Shown: positions 1 through 8,317, counted from the first letter of the stretch. The stretch is 64,000 nt of DNA from Lysobacterales bacterium (GCA_027067055.1 JAMOMK010000055.1:1-64000); one strand, 5' to 3'. Notes: generated by a model not told the origin, from the sequence alone. Program-made: numbers and translations.

Positions 1-105
1 CGATAGAAAGAAACCACCGCATCGAGATTAAGCCAGTTAAAACTGTCATATTTTAACTACAGGAATAATTTTATTCGTCAAATCAAGATTTAGTGGGAAA
101 TTTAG

Positions 106-125
106 TTTCTATATCGGGATTTGGG
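106..125. repeat. Solo terminal inverted repeat matching the 163-bp MITE
   Basis: The 20 bases TTTCTATATCGGGATTTGGG are identical to the right terminal repeat of the MITE at 1759-1921 and of its copy at 16749-16911. The sequence to the left does not match the MITE interior. The window begins with CGATAGAAAG, which resembles the left terminus CGATATAGAAAG, so this may be the right end of a shorter or different element that shares termini. It lies 28 bases upstream of the next gene and could carry or disturb its promoter. Confidence 0.6.
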
Positions 126-153
126 TAAGTAAATAAAAAATAAGGAAAAAATT

Positions 154-1305
154 ATGTTTCACTCAAAATTTTTATTAACGCTCATTGTGTTATATTTAAC
201 TGTTTTCAATGCCCATGCAGGCACGGTGACAGGTTTAACCAACTTTGTTGCTAATACCCCAGCGGTGGCAGCACAAGTTAATGGCAATTTTAACAATGTT
301 AAAATAGCCGTGGATGATAATGACAGCAATATCACAAGTAACGATACCGATATTGCCAATTTATTAGCAGCTGTAAACCAATTACAAACTGATTTAGCAA
401 CAGCCAACAGTCAAATCACAATGTTAACAAACTCTTTGGCGAATACTAATACAGTTATTGGTGATTTATCAAATGAAGTAGATACTCTCACAGCAAATTT
501 AGCCACAGCTAATACAACAATCGCTGCACACAATACCCGAATAACAACGATAGAAGGCAATAGTGTTTTAGACTTGGATGGTTTTTTAGTTTTATCCACA
601 TTTAATGGTTATGACACAGCAGAGTTTACCAATATCAATGTCCAAGTCAATAATGGCACTAATCAAACATCTGGAGCAGTTAATGGCTTGGGTAATTTAA
701 TAGTTGGTTACAATGAAAATAGTTCAACGGCATTAGAATTTTGTTCTGACCCTCAATATATTTCTGCGGTGGATTGTACTAATGGTGGTGAAACATGGGC
801 TAGAAATGTACGTCGAGGTTCACATAACTTAATCGTAGGTTATGCAAATTCTTACGATGATTTTGGTGCTATTATTTCTGGTAGCTTAAACATTAGTAAC
901 AACTCATATGCTAATGTTGTTGGCGGAAGAAATAATTATGCATCAGGATTTGTTTCAACAATTTCAGGAGGTGAAGACAATCAAGCAACAGGAGACTATT
1001 CATTATTAAGTGGTGGTCAAAGCAATCATGCAACAGGAGACCATTCATCAGTAAGTGGTGGTTTTGACAATCAAGCAGAAGGAGACTATTCATCAGTAAG
1101 TGGTGGTCAAAGCAATCATGCAACAGGAGTCCATTCATCAGTAAGTGGCGGTGGTGGCAATCAAGCAACAGGAATGGATTCATCAGTAAGTGGTGGTTTT
1201 AATAACGCAGCAGCAGGAAGCTGGTCATCGGTAAGTGGTGGTAACAGCAGAAACGTAACAGGAATAGATGACTGGCGTGCTGGCACTTTATTTGAAGACT
1301 TCTAA
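154..1305 (+). CDS. Secreted YadA-head-like repeat protein, no membrane anchor
   Basis: The 383-residue product starts with a signal peptide (residues 1-22, cleavage near AHA-G). Residues about 50-130 are rich in N, T, A and L in a heptad-like pattern (for example LLAAVNQLQTDLATANSQI) and probably form a coiled coil. A central region of about 100 residues holds a few Cys. Residues 268-372 are seven 15-residue units of the form SSVSGGxxNxATGxx, typical of the left-handed beta-roll head of trimeric autotransporter adhesins such as YadA. The C-terminal YadA anchor barrel is absent and the protein ends in DWRAGTLFEDF. Domain order (coiled coil before head) is the reverse of classical YadA. Inference: a secreted, possibly trimeric, surface or matrix protein. 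An AAGGAAAA ribosome site precedes the ATG. The downstream gene starts 11 bases after the stop and is probably co-transcribed. Confidence 0.75.
   Translation: MFHSKFLLTLIVLYLTVFNAHAGTVTGLTNFVANTPAVAAQVNGNFNNVKIAVDDNDSNITSNDTDIANLLAAVNQLQTDLATANSQITMLTNSLANTNTVIGDLSNEVDTLTANLATANTTIAAHNTRITTIEGNSVLDLDGFLVLSTFNGYDTAEFTNINVQVNNGTNQTSGAVNGLGNLIVGYNENSSTALEFCSDPQYISAVDCTNGGETWARNVRRGSHNLIVGYANSYDDFGAIISGSLNISNNSYANVVGGRNNYASGFVSTISGGEDNQATGDYSLLSGGQSNHATGDHSSVSGGFDNQAEGDYSSVSGGQSNHATGVHSSVSGGGGNQATGMDSSVSGGFNNAAAGSWSSVSGGNSRNVTGIDDWRAGTLFEDF
955..1269 (+). repeat. Seven 45-bp tandem repeats coding a beta-roll head
   Basis: Seven in-frame units of 45 bp encode the 15-residue SVSGG motif. Units 3-6 are nearly identical at the DNA level around 'tcatcagtaagtggtggt', so the array could expand or contract by recombination or slippage without breaking the frame. 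Confidence 0.85.
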
Positions 1306-1316
1306 GAGCAAATATT

Positions 1317-1700
1317 ATGAAAAAATTATTATTACTCGGATTAATCAGCTGGCAAGTCAGTGCAGCTGATTTAATCTTTAAAAACGGTTTTGAGAATGCT
1401 GCTTTGGTGGCTGGCTCAATAACTGGTTTAAACTCTGCTGGTCTTTCAATTAAGCTCAGTTTCGGAACTTCTGAACAGATACTTGTTATTGCAACAAGTG
1501 GTTCATTCACCTTTAGCCCAGAAGTGCCTATTGGTGCGAATTGGACCGTAGTGATTGAAACTCAGCCATCCAACCCTTGTACATTATCCAATGCATCAGG
1601 AACTATGACTGCATCAGGTGCTGGCAATGTTTTGGTCAGTTGTACTGATTCGGTTAATAACTGGGATGTGATGAACTGGGATGAAGGAACATGGCAATAG
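1317..1700 (+). CDS. Small secreted protein with N-terminal NGFE motif
   Basis: The 127-residue product has a signal peptide (MKKLLLLGLISWQVSA) followed at once by DLIFKNGFENA. This is the same short motif found at the C-terminus or near it in four other secreted proteins of this window (S8 protease, FG-GAP protein, giant beta-helix protein, BspA-like protein). The remainder resembles a small beta-sandwich: it is rich in S, T, V and G, and has a Cys pair in 'PCTLSNASG...VSCTD'. The phrase GAGNVLVSCT is like repeats found in secreted 'DUF4214/Ig-like' proteins, but I cannot assign a family. It lies 11 bases after the YadA-head-like gene. Function is unknown. Confidence 0.65.
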   Translation: MKKLLLLGLISWQVSAADLIFKNGFENAALVAGSITGLNSAGLSIKLSFGTSEQILVIATSGSFTFSPEVPIGANWTVVIETQPSNPCTLSNASGTMTASGAGNVLVSCTDSVNNWDVMNWDEGTWQ

Positions 1701-1758
1701 ATTAAAACCCCCACAGGGTAGGATCTATGTGTCCTACCCCAATGACATTTACTTAAGA

Positions 1759-1921
1759 CCCAAATCCCGATATAGAAAGTACGATGATAGCACAAGTTCT
1801 TGATGCACCTAGAAAACCCAGAAAAAGCTTCATCACCAATGAGGTGACTTTAGTTTTTCTTGATTTCCTATGCACATCAGTTACTTGCACTCTCAAACGC
1901 ATTTCTATATCGGGATTTGGG
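1759..1921. mobile_element. 163-bp MITE, copy 1 (20-bp TIRs, 5-bp TSD TAAGA)
   Basis: The element begins CCCAAATCCCGATATAGAAA and ends with the exact reverse complement. It is flanked by TAAGA on both sides (1754-1758 and 1922-1926), a 5-bp target-site duplication. The interior is also an imperfect palindrome (CAAGT..GATG..TAG..AGAAAAA pairs with its opposite arm around TCACCaatgaGGTGA), so the whole element could fold into one long hairpin. It encodes no transposase, so it is a non-autonomous miniature inverted-repeat element. A second 163-bp copy is at 16749-16911. Confidence 0.92.
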
Positions 1922-1966
1922 TAAGAGTTAACTTGTCGAATATTAACAGAATTGTTTCATAAGATT

Positions 1967-1994
1967 CGTCATTCCTGCGAAGGCAGGAATGACG
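1967..1994. repeat. Perfect 12-bp stem hairpin repeat
   Basis: CGTCATTCCTGC and GCAGGAATGACG form a perfect stem around a GAAG loop. Hairpins of this 'GTCATTCC' type recur in degenerate form near 17022 and in the palindrome at 37735-37842, so it is a dispersed intergenic repeat family. The rest of the 1701-2149 gap, outside this and the MITE, shows no gene. Confidence 0.7.
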
Positions 1995-2149
1995 GCACTT
2001 TTGTACGAAAAACCATATATGCCAACATGTTTTAGCTTAAGTAAGTGCCATTCGGGTGCTCCCCCTACGGTTATTCTATTTGATAATAATATTGCATTTC
2101 CATGTTAAAAGACAGATAATCCACCTACTTAAACCAATAACATTTTCTT

Positions 2150-3262
2150 ATGGATAATATCTTAATTGCTACAGTCGTCATTATCTTTTTTACCGCACTT
2201 TTATCTCGAATTGTGCAAAATTTTGATCGTGTGCTTAAATCAATTCGTGGTTTTCATGTGACGCTTGTACGCTTGGATAATAAGCGTATGTGGGGAAACG
2301 CTAAGATTTATGCAAATGGTTTAAAGCTATTGTTTTCTAAGCCTTATCAATCAAGTGGTGGTGCATGGGTTGATAGTTATATTTTCTATCAAGCGGATTT
2401 GGACAATTTAAAACTCATACTGCGTTACCACGACGAGCTTTCCCCTGAAAATAAAGAGCGCCGTTTAAAAGAAATTAAAAATGTATCAAAACCTGGTAAG
2501 TTTCGACGCTTTATACGGCAACTGCGTAATTTTATTAGTAATTTTCAGGAAGCATTTAGTGACACATTAAGCGTTTTTCTCAATCGCATGAAGTCCAGTG
2601 CTGGAGAGTTGATAAAAGCCAATGAGAAAAAGCTGAAACAAGTGGGATCTACCGCTATTGGGGCAGTTGGCAAAGAATACGATCAAATTTTGGAAGCGCA
2701 TATTAATAAAAAGGTTGTTGTATCAGTTGTTGATGGTGATAAGTCTTTAGAGTATGCTGGATTTTTAGGTGAATATTCAGCTAAATGGATTGCTTTGATG
2801 CATTGTGAAATTGAACAAGATTGGCATTTGCCATTAAATGATATGAACCGTTTGATTCTTAACCGCAATATAGATGTGGTTTTCAAGGTGATTTTAAAGA
2901 ATGATGAGTACGGTTTAGAAATCGAAATTAGTAATTATAGTCAAAGTGATATACGTTTAAAACGGATTAAAGGTGGCGAATTTACCAAAAATATCTACAA
3001 AACCATAAAACCCAATGAAACGATTCAAACAACATTAACAAAATTGCCTCAAGAGTTTTTTCCTGAAAAATGTTGTGAAATTGTGGATAAGAAAATTGAG
3101 AATGTCGCACCAGAACGTGGTGGTAAATACCACAATGATATTTGGGAAGACCTCAAAGGTAAATTGCCTGAACTTGATTTAATTTATAGTTGCAATAGAC
3201 GAGTAGATGTCTATGTACCTCGTACTATCGCAACAATAAGACATAGTGTTTCTATGCGTTAG
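2150..3262 (+). CDS. Membrane-anchored hypothetical protein
   Basis: The 370-residue product has one N-terminal membrane segment (residues 3-20, ILIATVVIIFFTALLSRI). Its cytoplasmic-type body is rich in Lys and Arg, with no lipobox or other signal. Residues 35-90 (FHVTLVRLDNKRMWGNAKIYANGLKLLF) look like a small beta domain, 115-185 are helical (LRNFISNFQEAFSDTLSVFLNRMK), and 190-345 return to beta-rich sequence ending VDVYVPRTIATIRHS. I do not recognise the family. It stands alone between the MITE/hairpin region and a convergent gene. The sequence shows no enzyme motif. Function is unassigned; a role in envelope maintenance would be a guess. Confidence 0.7.
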   Translation: MDNILIATVVIIFFTALLSRIVQNFDRVLKSIRGFHVTLVRLDNKRMWGNAKIYANGLKLLFSKPYQSSGGAWVDSYIFYQADLDNLKLILRYHDELSPENKERRLKEIKNVSKPGKFRRFIRQLRNFISNFQEAFSDTLSVFLNRMKSSAGELIKANEKKLKQVGSTAIGAVGKEYDQILEAHINKKVVVSVVDGDKSLEYAGFLGEYSAKWIALMHCEIEQDWHLPLNDMNRLILNRNIDVVFKVILKNDEYGLEIEISNYSQSDIRLKRIKGGEFTKNIYKTIKPNETIQTTLTKLPQEFFPEKCCEIVDKKIENVAPERGGKYHNDIWEDLKGKLPELDLIYSCNRRVDVYVPRTIATIRHSVSMR

Positions 3263-3308
3263 AATTAAAAAATATGAACGTCCTTGTCCACTATTTACGG
3301 TGTTATTA

Positions 3309-3998
3309 TTAATTAATTAAATATTCAATTGTGACGGTAGCATAAACATTATTGGTTCCAGGTATTATCACCGCATCACCAACAAAAGATTGAGCATCAC
3401 CTGGTGATGGTACAATGCTGGCATTTGTAGCAGAGCTAGTTATGCTTACTGCTTGCCCTAAACTAACACTAGATGCTTGAGCCAGAACTGTGGCTTTTTT
3501 GAAGGCATCCGCAGTAGCTGCAACCATTGCCTGCGACTGAATTTCTTCGGTGTTTTCTGCACGGAAACTAACACGGTCAATGCGCGTTGCACCAGCATCT
3601 ACTAATAAATCAATAATTGGTCCTATGTTGCTAATGGTTTCTACCGTTATTGTTAAAGAGTTGTTGACAGAGTAGCCAAGGAAAACACGACGGTTATCAT
3701 TCCAATCATACTTAGGTGAAATACTAAAATTTGATGTTTGAAGATTGCTATTATTAATCCCAGCATTGCTTAATTCACTTATGATGTTATTCATTATGAC
3801 ACTATTTTCACTGATTGCCTCATCTGCAGTTAGGGCTAGTGTCGAAACAGTTGTTGATATATGTCCCTGATTATTGTTAACTTCAAGCTTGGCAAAACCT
3901 GTGACCTGAATGGTGTTTTGTGTGGTTTCTGCTACAGCCGATATGCTCATTAATAATAGCGAGAGTATGATTATCATATTGTATTTAATGGTTTTCAT
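3309..3998 (-). CDS. SIMPL-domain (DUF541/YggE-like) periplasmic protein
   Basis: The 229-residue product has a signal peptide (MKTIKYNMIIILSLLLMSISAVA) and a full SIMPL domain. Visible family features are the start 'IQVTGFAKLEVNNNQGHISTTVSTLALTAD', the central SNFSISPKYDWNDNRRVFLGYSVNNSLTI block and the 'QAMVAATADAFKKATVLAQASSVSLG' helix. Family members such as YggE are periplasmic or outer-membrane-associated and linked to oxidative-stress resistance. The gene lies 75 bases downstream of the histidine kinase gene, in the same direction. It has its own promoter-like TATAAT (complement of 4033-4038) and a tandem TGTATCA site at 4060-4079 that matches the one before the mipA-like gene, so it is probably a target of the same regulator. 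Confidence 0.88.
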   Translation of the reverse strand: MKTIKYNMIIILSLLLMSISAVAETTQNTIQVTGFAKLEVNNNQGHISTTVSTLALTADEAISENSVIMNNIISELSNAGINNSNLQTSNFSISPKYDWNDNRRVFLGYSVNNSLTITVETISNIGPIIDLLVDAGATRIDRVSFRAENTEEIQSQAMVAATADAFKKATVLAQASSVSLGQAVSITSSATNASIVPSPGDAQSFVGDAVIIPGTNNVYATVTIEYLIN

Positions 3999-4059
3999 TT
4001 TTATGTTTCCTGTTATGTTAAAAAGTGATTCTATTATAAGTAAAAGAATTATAGAAAAC

Positions 4060-4079
4060 TGTATCAGTTTGTATCAGTT
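4060..4079 (-). promoter_or_regulatory. Tandem TGTATCAGTT repeat, probable response-regulator site
   Basis: Two perfect 10-bp direct repeats, TGTATCAGTT twice, overlap the end of the kinase gene and sit 21 bases upstream of a TATAAT (complement of 4033-4038) that would drive the SIMPL gene. The placement over the -35 position and the near-identical pair at 7510-7529 suggest activator sites for the OmpR-type regulator encoded at 5405-6103. The link to that regulator is inferred. Confidence 0.6.
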
Positions 4080-5405
4080 CGGACAAGCTCCAGTGATAAA
4101 AGGAAAAGAAACAGAAAAGCATGCACCTTTGTTTAAATTGTTTGATACAGTTATTTGTCCATTGTGTTTGCTGATGATACTTTTTGCAATAGCTAGTCCA
4201 AGCCCGTATCCGCTTTTTCTTTTGATGTTGTCAATTTTGATGAAAGGTTCAAATATACGTTCGATTATATCTGCATTTATTCCTGGGCCATCATCAATGA
4301 TATTTATGGTTAATGACTTGGCATTTATACTAACATTTATGTGGCATTGTTTTTCTGCAAAACTGATAGAGTTTCTCAAGATATTTGACAATGCTCTAAA
4401 CAATGAATGCTCATCACCCAAAATGATGGTTTCTATGTTGATATTCTTATCATGGTTTATTGTTATTTCAATTGTTTTTTCATGAACTGATTGGACTAAA
4501 TCATTGACTAATTCTATTATGCGGATATTCTTTTCTTCAATCTCTTCGATTTGATTTGCCTGTGCGTACAGTAACATTTCATCAATCAAATTTTCTAGTT
4601 CGGTTACATCAAGACGCATTTCATTGATGTTTTCTATCCATTTATGGTCTTGTGAATGTATTTCCAATGCTTCAAAGGCAAACTTTAACCGAGCAAGTGG
4701 GGTGCGTAATTCATGCGAAACAGCATTGGTTAAATCTCTTTGCCGTAGCATTAAGTTTTCTATTTCTTGGGTCATGGTGTCAAAAGCATCAGCTATTGGA
4801 AAGAGTGTGGAGTTTTTTGGCATGGTTAATCGTGTTGCAAAATCTCCTTTACCTATTTTGATTGCAGCAGCCTTTAAACACATTAATTGTTTAGCAAAAG
4901 GCTGGATGAGCAAGAATATAACCAAGGCAATTAAGCTATAAAAAAGTATAGGAATCCAACTGAAATTAGTCATTTTATGCTCAGTGGTATCAATTTCGAT
5001 TATATAAGCTGTGTTGTTGATTTGTTGATACAAAGAGATAGTATCATTTTCATCATAGAGACTAAGCGTTATTCCAGTTGCAAGCTGTTGCATAAGTTCT
5101 TCATTAGATGCAAAATTTTTTAGGTTTAGCAAAGATATATTTAGTTGGGTTAATTGGGATAGTCTATCTATTTCACTATGCCAGAGTTTGTGCTCTTGTT
5201 GGTCTAAGCTGTTTTGGATTAATGCAAAAACAGGTTGGTGAGATTTTATTACATCTTTGATGTATGCGTCCGAATCTGTTTGGTTAATAAAAAAATCTAA
5301 TAATGAACCTATAATGATAATACAAAGAACCAAAGCAAAATAAGCACGGTAAAATAACTGGTTAGAAAAATTTTGGGTTTCATTGGCTTGGCTTTTAACG
5401 ACCAT
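4074..5405 (-). CDS. Sensor histidine kinase (EnvZ/RstB type)
   Basis: The product is a 443-residue inner-membrane kinase. Membrane segments are at about residues 15-36 (FALVLCIIIIGSLLDFFI) and 153-173 (ILFYSLIALVIFLLIQPF), enclosing a ~115-residue periplasmic sensor. Then come HAMP (~174-225), the HisKA box NAVSHELRTPLARLKF with the phospho-accepting His, and a HATPase domain with N box SNILRNSISFAE, G1 IIDDGPGIN and G2 GYGLGLAIAKSI. The start is placed at ATG 5405, which overlaps the regulator's stop as TAATG. A longer frame would run 45 bases into the regulator gene. This is the last gene of the mipA-DUF3019-regulator-kinase run. The signal sensed is unknown; it is presumably envelope-related given the neighbours. 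Confidence 0.93.
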   Translation of the reverse strand: MVVKSQANETQNFSNQLFYRAYFALVLCIIIIGSLLDFFINQTDSDAYIKDVIKSHQPVFALIQNSLDQQEHKLWHSEIDRLSQLTQLNISLLNLKNFASNEELMQQLATGITLSLYDENDTISLYQQINNTAYIIEIDTTEHKMTNFSWIPILFYSLIALVIFLLIQPFAKQLMCLKAAAIKIGKGDFATRLTMPKNSTLFPIADAFDTMTQEIENLMLRQRDLTNAVSHELRTPLARLKFAFEALEIHSQDHKWIENINEMRLDVTELENLIDEMLLYAQANQIEEIEEKNIRIIELVNDLVQSVHEKTIEITINHDKNINIETIILGDEHSLFRALSNILRNSISFAEKQCHINVSINAKSLTINIIDDGPGINADIIERIFEPFIKIDNIKRKSGYGLGLAIAKSIISKHNGQITVSNNLNKGACFSVSFPFITGACPN

Positions 5406-6103
5406 TATTGACCCCAGGCAGTTGGTACAAATAAGTAGCCTTTTCCCCATATTGTTTTAATTTTTGTTGGATTATTGGCATCGTCATTTAATTTTTTTCT
5501 CAATCGTGATATTTTTATATCTATGGCTCTGTCTATACCATCATACCCAAATCCACGCAATGAATGGTATAAATTATCACGAGATAGGGTTATTCCTGCA
5601 TTTTCTGCAAATAGGTTGAGTAAATCAAATTCATGTGAGGTTAAAGAAATAGTTTCTTGACCAAGTATAACTGTTCTGGAGTTTTTGTTGATTATTAATT
5701 TGCCAAACTTCAAAGCTTTAGAATCTGAGGTAGTCTTGATGTCTTTATCACGTTTCAGCAAAGCTTTGATTCTAGCCAATAAAACTTGAGGTTCTACAGG
5801 TTTACTAACAAAGTCATCAGCACCTGTTTCAAACCCATCAATTTGATCTAAATCATCCCCAGATGCGGTAAGTATTAATATTCTACCAGCATAAAATTGG
5901 CGTAATTGGCTACAAACATCAATTCCACCAATATCGGGCAAGTCTAAATCTAAAATAATAATATCAGGTGTGTAGTTTTTACAAAAATTAATAGCTTCTG
6001 CACCGTAGGTAAATGAATTTACGATAAAGCCTGAGCGTTCAAAGAATGAGGCGATAAGTTTTGCAAGTCGTTTGTCGTCTTCAACTATGACTAATTTATT
6101 CAT
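5405..6103 (-). CDS. OmpR-family response regulator
   Basis: The 232-residue regulator has a receiver domain (residues 1-115) with the acidic pair VEDD, phospho-acceptor Asp in IIILDLDLPD, Thr in ILTASG and Lys in VSKPVEP. A winged-helix DNA-binding domain follows (about 130-230: ISLTSHEFDLLNLFAENAG, VDIKISRLRKKL-type recognition region, IKTIWGKGYLF). The start MNKLVIVED at 6103 is chosen over a Met six codons upstream because the receiver begins there and it overlaps the DUF3019 gene by 4 bases (ATGA type). It is translationally coupled to the kinase. It probably binds the tandem TGTATCA sites at 4060-4079 and 7510-7529. Confidence 0.94.
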   Translation of the reverse strand: MNKLVIVEDDKRLAKLIASFFERSGFIVNSFTYGAEAINFCKNYTPDIIILDLDLPDIGGIDVCSQLRQFYAGRILILTASGDDLDQIDGFETGADDFVSKPVEPQVLLARIKALLKRDKDIKTTSDSKALKFGKLIINKNSRTVILGQETISLTSHEFDLLNLFAENAGITLSRDNLYHSLRGFGYDGIDRAIDIKISRLRKKLNDDANNPTKIKTIWGKGYLFVPTAWGQ

Positions 6104-6522
6104 GGAGAGCCTAAGCTCCAAGGAAATCGACTTCTACGCTTTTGATATTTTCGATGTGGTTTTAATGATTTAAACTGCATGATGGCATTGGCTAAAGTGA
6201 CTTTAGTTAGTTCATCATTGATAAAATAGGTAATATTTTTATTGAAAACAAGCTTGTGTTGATAAAAACCTGAGTTGTTGTTTTGCCAACATTTTAAGTT
6301 GTTGTTGGTGCTATCTGTTTCAAGACAATAATTGCCATTAGTGTCACTTTTCCAGCTGATGTCTATGGTGCTCAGGCACGATAGCTCGCCCCTTGGTGCT
6401 ACGCATATGTGTGGTTCAATAGTGAGGACAACATTTTTTGCATTAAGTAATTGACTTGTACTCTGTGCATAAGAGCAAAAAACAAAAAACAAAAAACTAA
6501 ATATTAATATTTTTTTAGCCAC
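6100..6522 (-). CDS. DUF3019 family exported protein
   Basis: The product is about 140 residues. The GTG at 6522 is the preferred start. It follows the upstream stop by 4 bases and gives a compact signal peptide (VAKKILIFSFLFFVFCSYA). An ATG at 6576 would overlap the upstream gene by 50 bases and add an unlikely leader. The mature part has four Cys (HICVAPRGELSCL, GNYCLETD, LKCWQNN), probably two disulfides, and the Ig-like spacing of DUF3019. This family is typically encoded between MipA/OmpV genes and an OmpR-type two-component system in marine gammaproteobacteria, exactly as here. It may be a periplasmic partner of the sensor, but no function is established that I know of. Confidence 0.8.
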   Translation of the reverse strand: MAKKILIFSFLFFVFCSYAQSTSQLLNAKNVVLTIEPHICVAPRGELSCLSTIDISWKSDTNGNYCLETDSTNNNLKCWQNNNSGFYQHKLVFNKNITYFINDELTKVTLANAIMQFKSLKPHRKYQKRRSRFPWSLGSP

Positions 6523-6526
6523 TGTA

Positions 6527-7453
6527 TTAAAACCTGTAATAAAGCCCAGTGAAAACAATACTTTTACTGCTTTCATTTATAATTGGGCTATTTTTTATGG
6601 AGGAACTAAGATTGGTGTGTTTGATACTAGCAACTAGACTTAAATGATTGGTTAAACGATAGTTGGCAACTAAATTAATAAAAGTATCAATGCCTGATTT
6701 GGGCTGATAGTTTAAGTCAAAATATGGGTTTGATTGCCTATCAACACCATAATAATAATTAAGTAACCGCGAGCTTTTCCAATGGCCTCCAACGATGCTG
6801 GAAAATCGCCACTGATTTCTTTGCCAACTTTTACTAAATTCAAAAATCATGTCAGCTCCCAGATGTGTATTAGATGCGTCTTTTGTAGCTTGCAAGCTAA
6901 AATTGCCATAGTCAGTATTATAAAGCATTTCCAACCCAAGATTAACTGCTAAATCTTTGTCAGGGATACTAAAAGGAGCAAAAACATTTCCAAAAGCAAA
7001 GGGGTTGAGGCCTGGTTCTAAAGGAACAATGTCTGGAAGAGAAGTAAGGACGCTATTGTCACTAATGACTGCAAGCGGGTTATTGCCTGCAATAGATAAG
7101 CCAGCCTCAGAGCTAATTAAATTTATGCCAATATCATTAAGGAAAGAGTAATAAATTCGTTCACTATTATATGTGCCAATAATATTGATACCAAAATTGG
7201 CTTTATCAACAATCGTAAAACCTAATTCGCCATTGTCAAAAAAGAAACGTTTGCCATAAATTGAAACATCTAAAGTTATATGATTGGGAATATCATCAGA
7301 ACCTACAAATGGATTGCTGGAGTTGCCATAGCCAAAACCGATACCAAAGTCCCAAACACGTTCAATGCTTTCATTTTCATTGTTTTTAGTCATCCCAACA
7401 AAACTTAGCAGTATACAAAGTATTGTTAGTGTGATTTTAAAATAAGTTCTCAT
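6527..7453 (-). CDS. MipA/OmpV family outer-membrane protein
   Basis: The 308-residue product has a signal peptide (MRTYFKITLTILCILLSFVGMT). The family hallmark follows early in the mature part: WDFGIGFGYGNSSNPFVGSDD and then DVSIYGKRFFFDNGELGF. The rest alternates amphipathic beta strands and ends in the outer-membrane signature YYRF (terminal Phe). MipA-like proteins are barrels that scaffold murein enzymes (E. coli MipA) or act as porin-like OmpV. It is the first gene of the operon, with a TATAAT (complement of 7485-7490) and a tandem regulator site just upstream, so its expression is probably controlled by the two-component system encoded downstream. Confidence 0.85.
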   Translation of the reverse strand: MRTYFKITLTILCILLSFVGMTKNNENESIERVWDFGIGFGYGNSSNPFVGSDDIPNHITLDVSIYGKRFFFDNGELGFTIVDKANFGINIIGTYNSERIYYSFLNDIGINLISSEAGLSIAGNNPLAVISDNSVLTSLPDIVPLEPGLNPFAFGNVFAPFSIPDKDLAVNLGLEMLYNTDYGNFSLQATKDASNTHLGADMIFEFSKSWQRNQWRFSSIVGGHWKSSRLLNYYYGVDRQSNPYFDLNYQPKSGIDTFINLVANYRLTNHLSLVASIKHTNLSSSIKNSPIINESSKSIVFTGLYYRF

Positions 7454-7484
7454 TTAAACCGTTAACTTGTTTCGGAGAATGCTA

Positions 7485-7529
7485 TTATAGTAGATTGTAA
7501 CAAAAAATTTGTATCAAGTTGTATCAATT
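7485..7529 (-). promoter_or_regulatory. mipA operon promoter with tandem TGTATCA site
   Basis: On the minus strand a TATAAT (7485-7490) lies 32 bases upstream of the gene. It lacks a good -35, but two 10-bp direct repeats (TGTATCAAGT TGTATCAATT on the plus strand, 7510-7529) cover that position. This is the layout of a class-II activated promoter of an OmpR-type regulator. The same pair of sites occurs at 4060-4079. Confidence 0.6.
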
Positions 7530-7576
7530 TCATTTAAGTCTATAGCCCGAATATTTGCAAGACCATTTGAGCAATA

Positions 7577-8182
7577 TTATTTTTGTGAAAGTTCCAGCCA
7601 TAAATTGTGGATTTTACAAAACAATTCAGCTGTTTTCTCTGTATCATACATGGCTGAGTGTGCGCGAGAATTATCCCATTCTATTTGTGCCTCAGCTATC
7701 GCTCGTGCCAATACTGTTTGTCCATAAGCAAGGGCGGATAAAGTTACAGTATCTAGGCAGCTAAAAGGGTGAAAAGGATTGCGTTTTATGCCTGTGCGTT
7801 CTACTGCAGCATTGACAAATCCTAAGTCAAAATGAGCATTGTGCCCGACTAAGATAGCACGATTACAGCCAGCCTCTTTTAATGCTTTGCGAATAGGGGT
7901 GAATATTTTTCCTAGTGCTGCTGTTTCATTCATTGCCATGCGAAGAGGGTGGTCTAAGTCAATGCCTGTGACCTCTAACGATTTAGGGTCAATGTTTGAT
8001 CCCTCAAATGGTTCGACATACGCTGTGGTGACATCATCAAAAAATAATTCTCCCGTGTCTTTTTGTTTAATGATTACTGCTGCAATTTCAAGCAAGGCAT
8101 CTGTTTGTGAATTAAAGCCACCTGTTTCAACATCTACAACAACAGGAAGAAAGCCTCGGAATCTATTTTTAATTTGTGTCAT
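7577..8182 (-). CDS. rnt: Ribonuclease T
   Basis: The 201-residue product is a DEDDh-family 3'-5' exoribonuclease that trims tRNA and other stable RNA 3' ends. It acts as a homodimer in the cytoplasm. The catalytic set is visible: DVE in [12 protein letters not shown] (near residue 17), Asp in [12 protein letters not shown], and the [14 protein letters not shown] block with the general-base His and last Asp. Length and the N-terminus ([17 protein letters not shown]) match E. coli RNase T closely. It is a single gene divergent from ompA. Confidence 0.95.
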   Translation of the reverse strand: MTQIKNRFRGFLPVVVDVETGGFNSQTDALLEIAAVIIKQKDTGELFFDDVTTAYVEPFEGSNIDPKSLEVTGIDLDHPLRMAMNETAALGKIFTPIRKALKEAGCNRAILVGHNAHFDLGFVNAAVERTGIKRNPFHPFSCLDTVTLSALAYGQTVLARAIAEAQIEWDNSRAHSAMYDTEKTAELFCKIHNLWLELSQK

Positions 8183-8317
8183 GCACTTATTTTATTCTAA
8201 TTTGCATGAAATCATGTATACATTTATAAGAATTGCATGAGCTTTTATTACTTTTTAAACAATTATGGTACAATCTACGCAATTATATATAGATATTTTA
8301 ATTTTGGAGATGAAGAT

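Noticed and set aside
911-1183. Antisense frame rich in 'LLLHDCFDHH' repeats
   Set aside because: It is the complement of the 45-bp head repeats; periodicity comes from the real gene.
955-1269. CRISPR-like regular 45-bp repeats
   Set aside because: They are coding, in frame, with no spacer pattern, and no cas genes are present.
1562-1795. 77-codon frame crossing the first MITE
   Set aside because: It runs from the antisense of the small gene into the MITE end; no coding evidence.
3910-4485. 191-codon open frame opposite the kinase gene and its upstream region
   Set aside because: It lies antisense to clear HATPase motifs and crosses the regulator binding sites; composition is that of a shadow frame.
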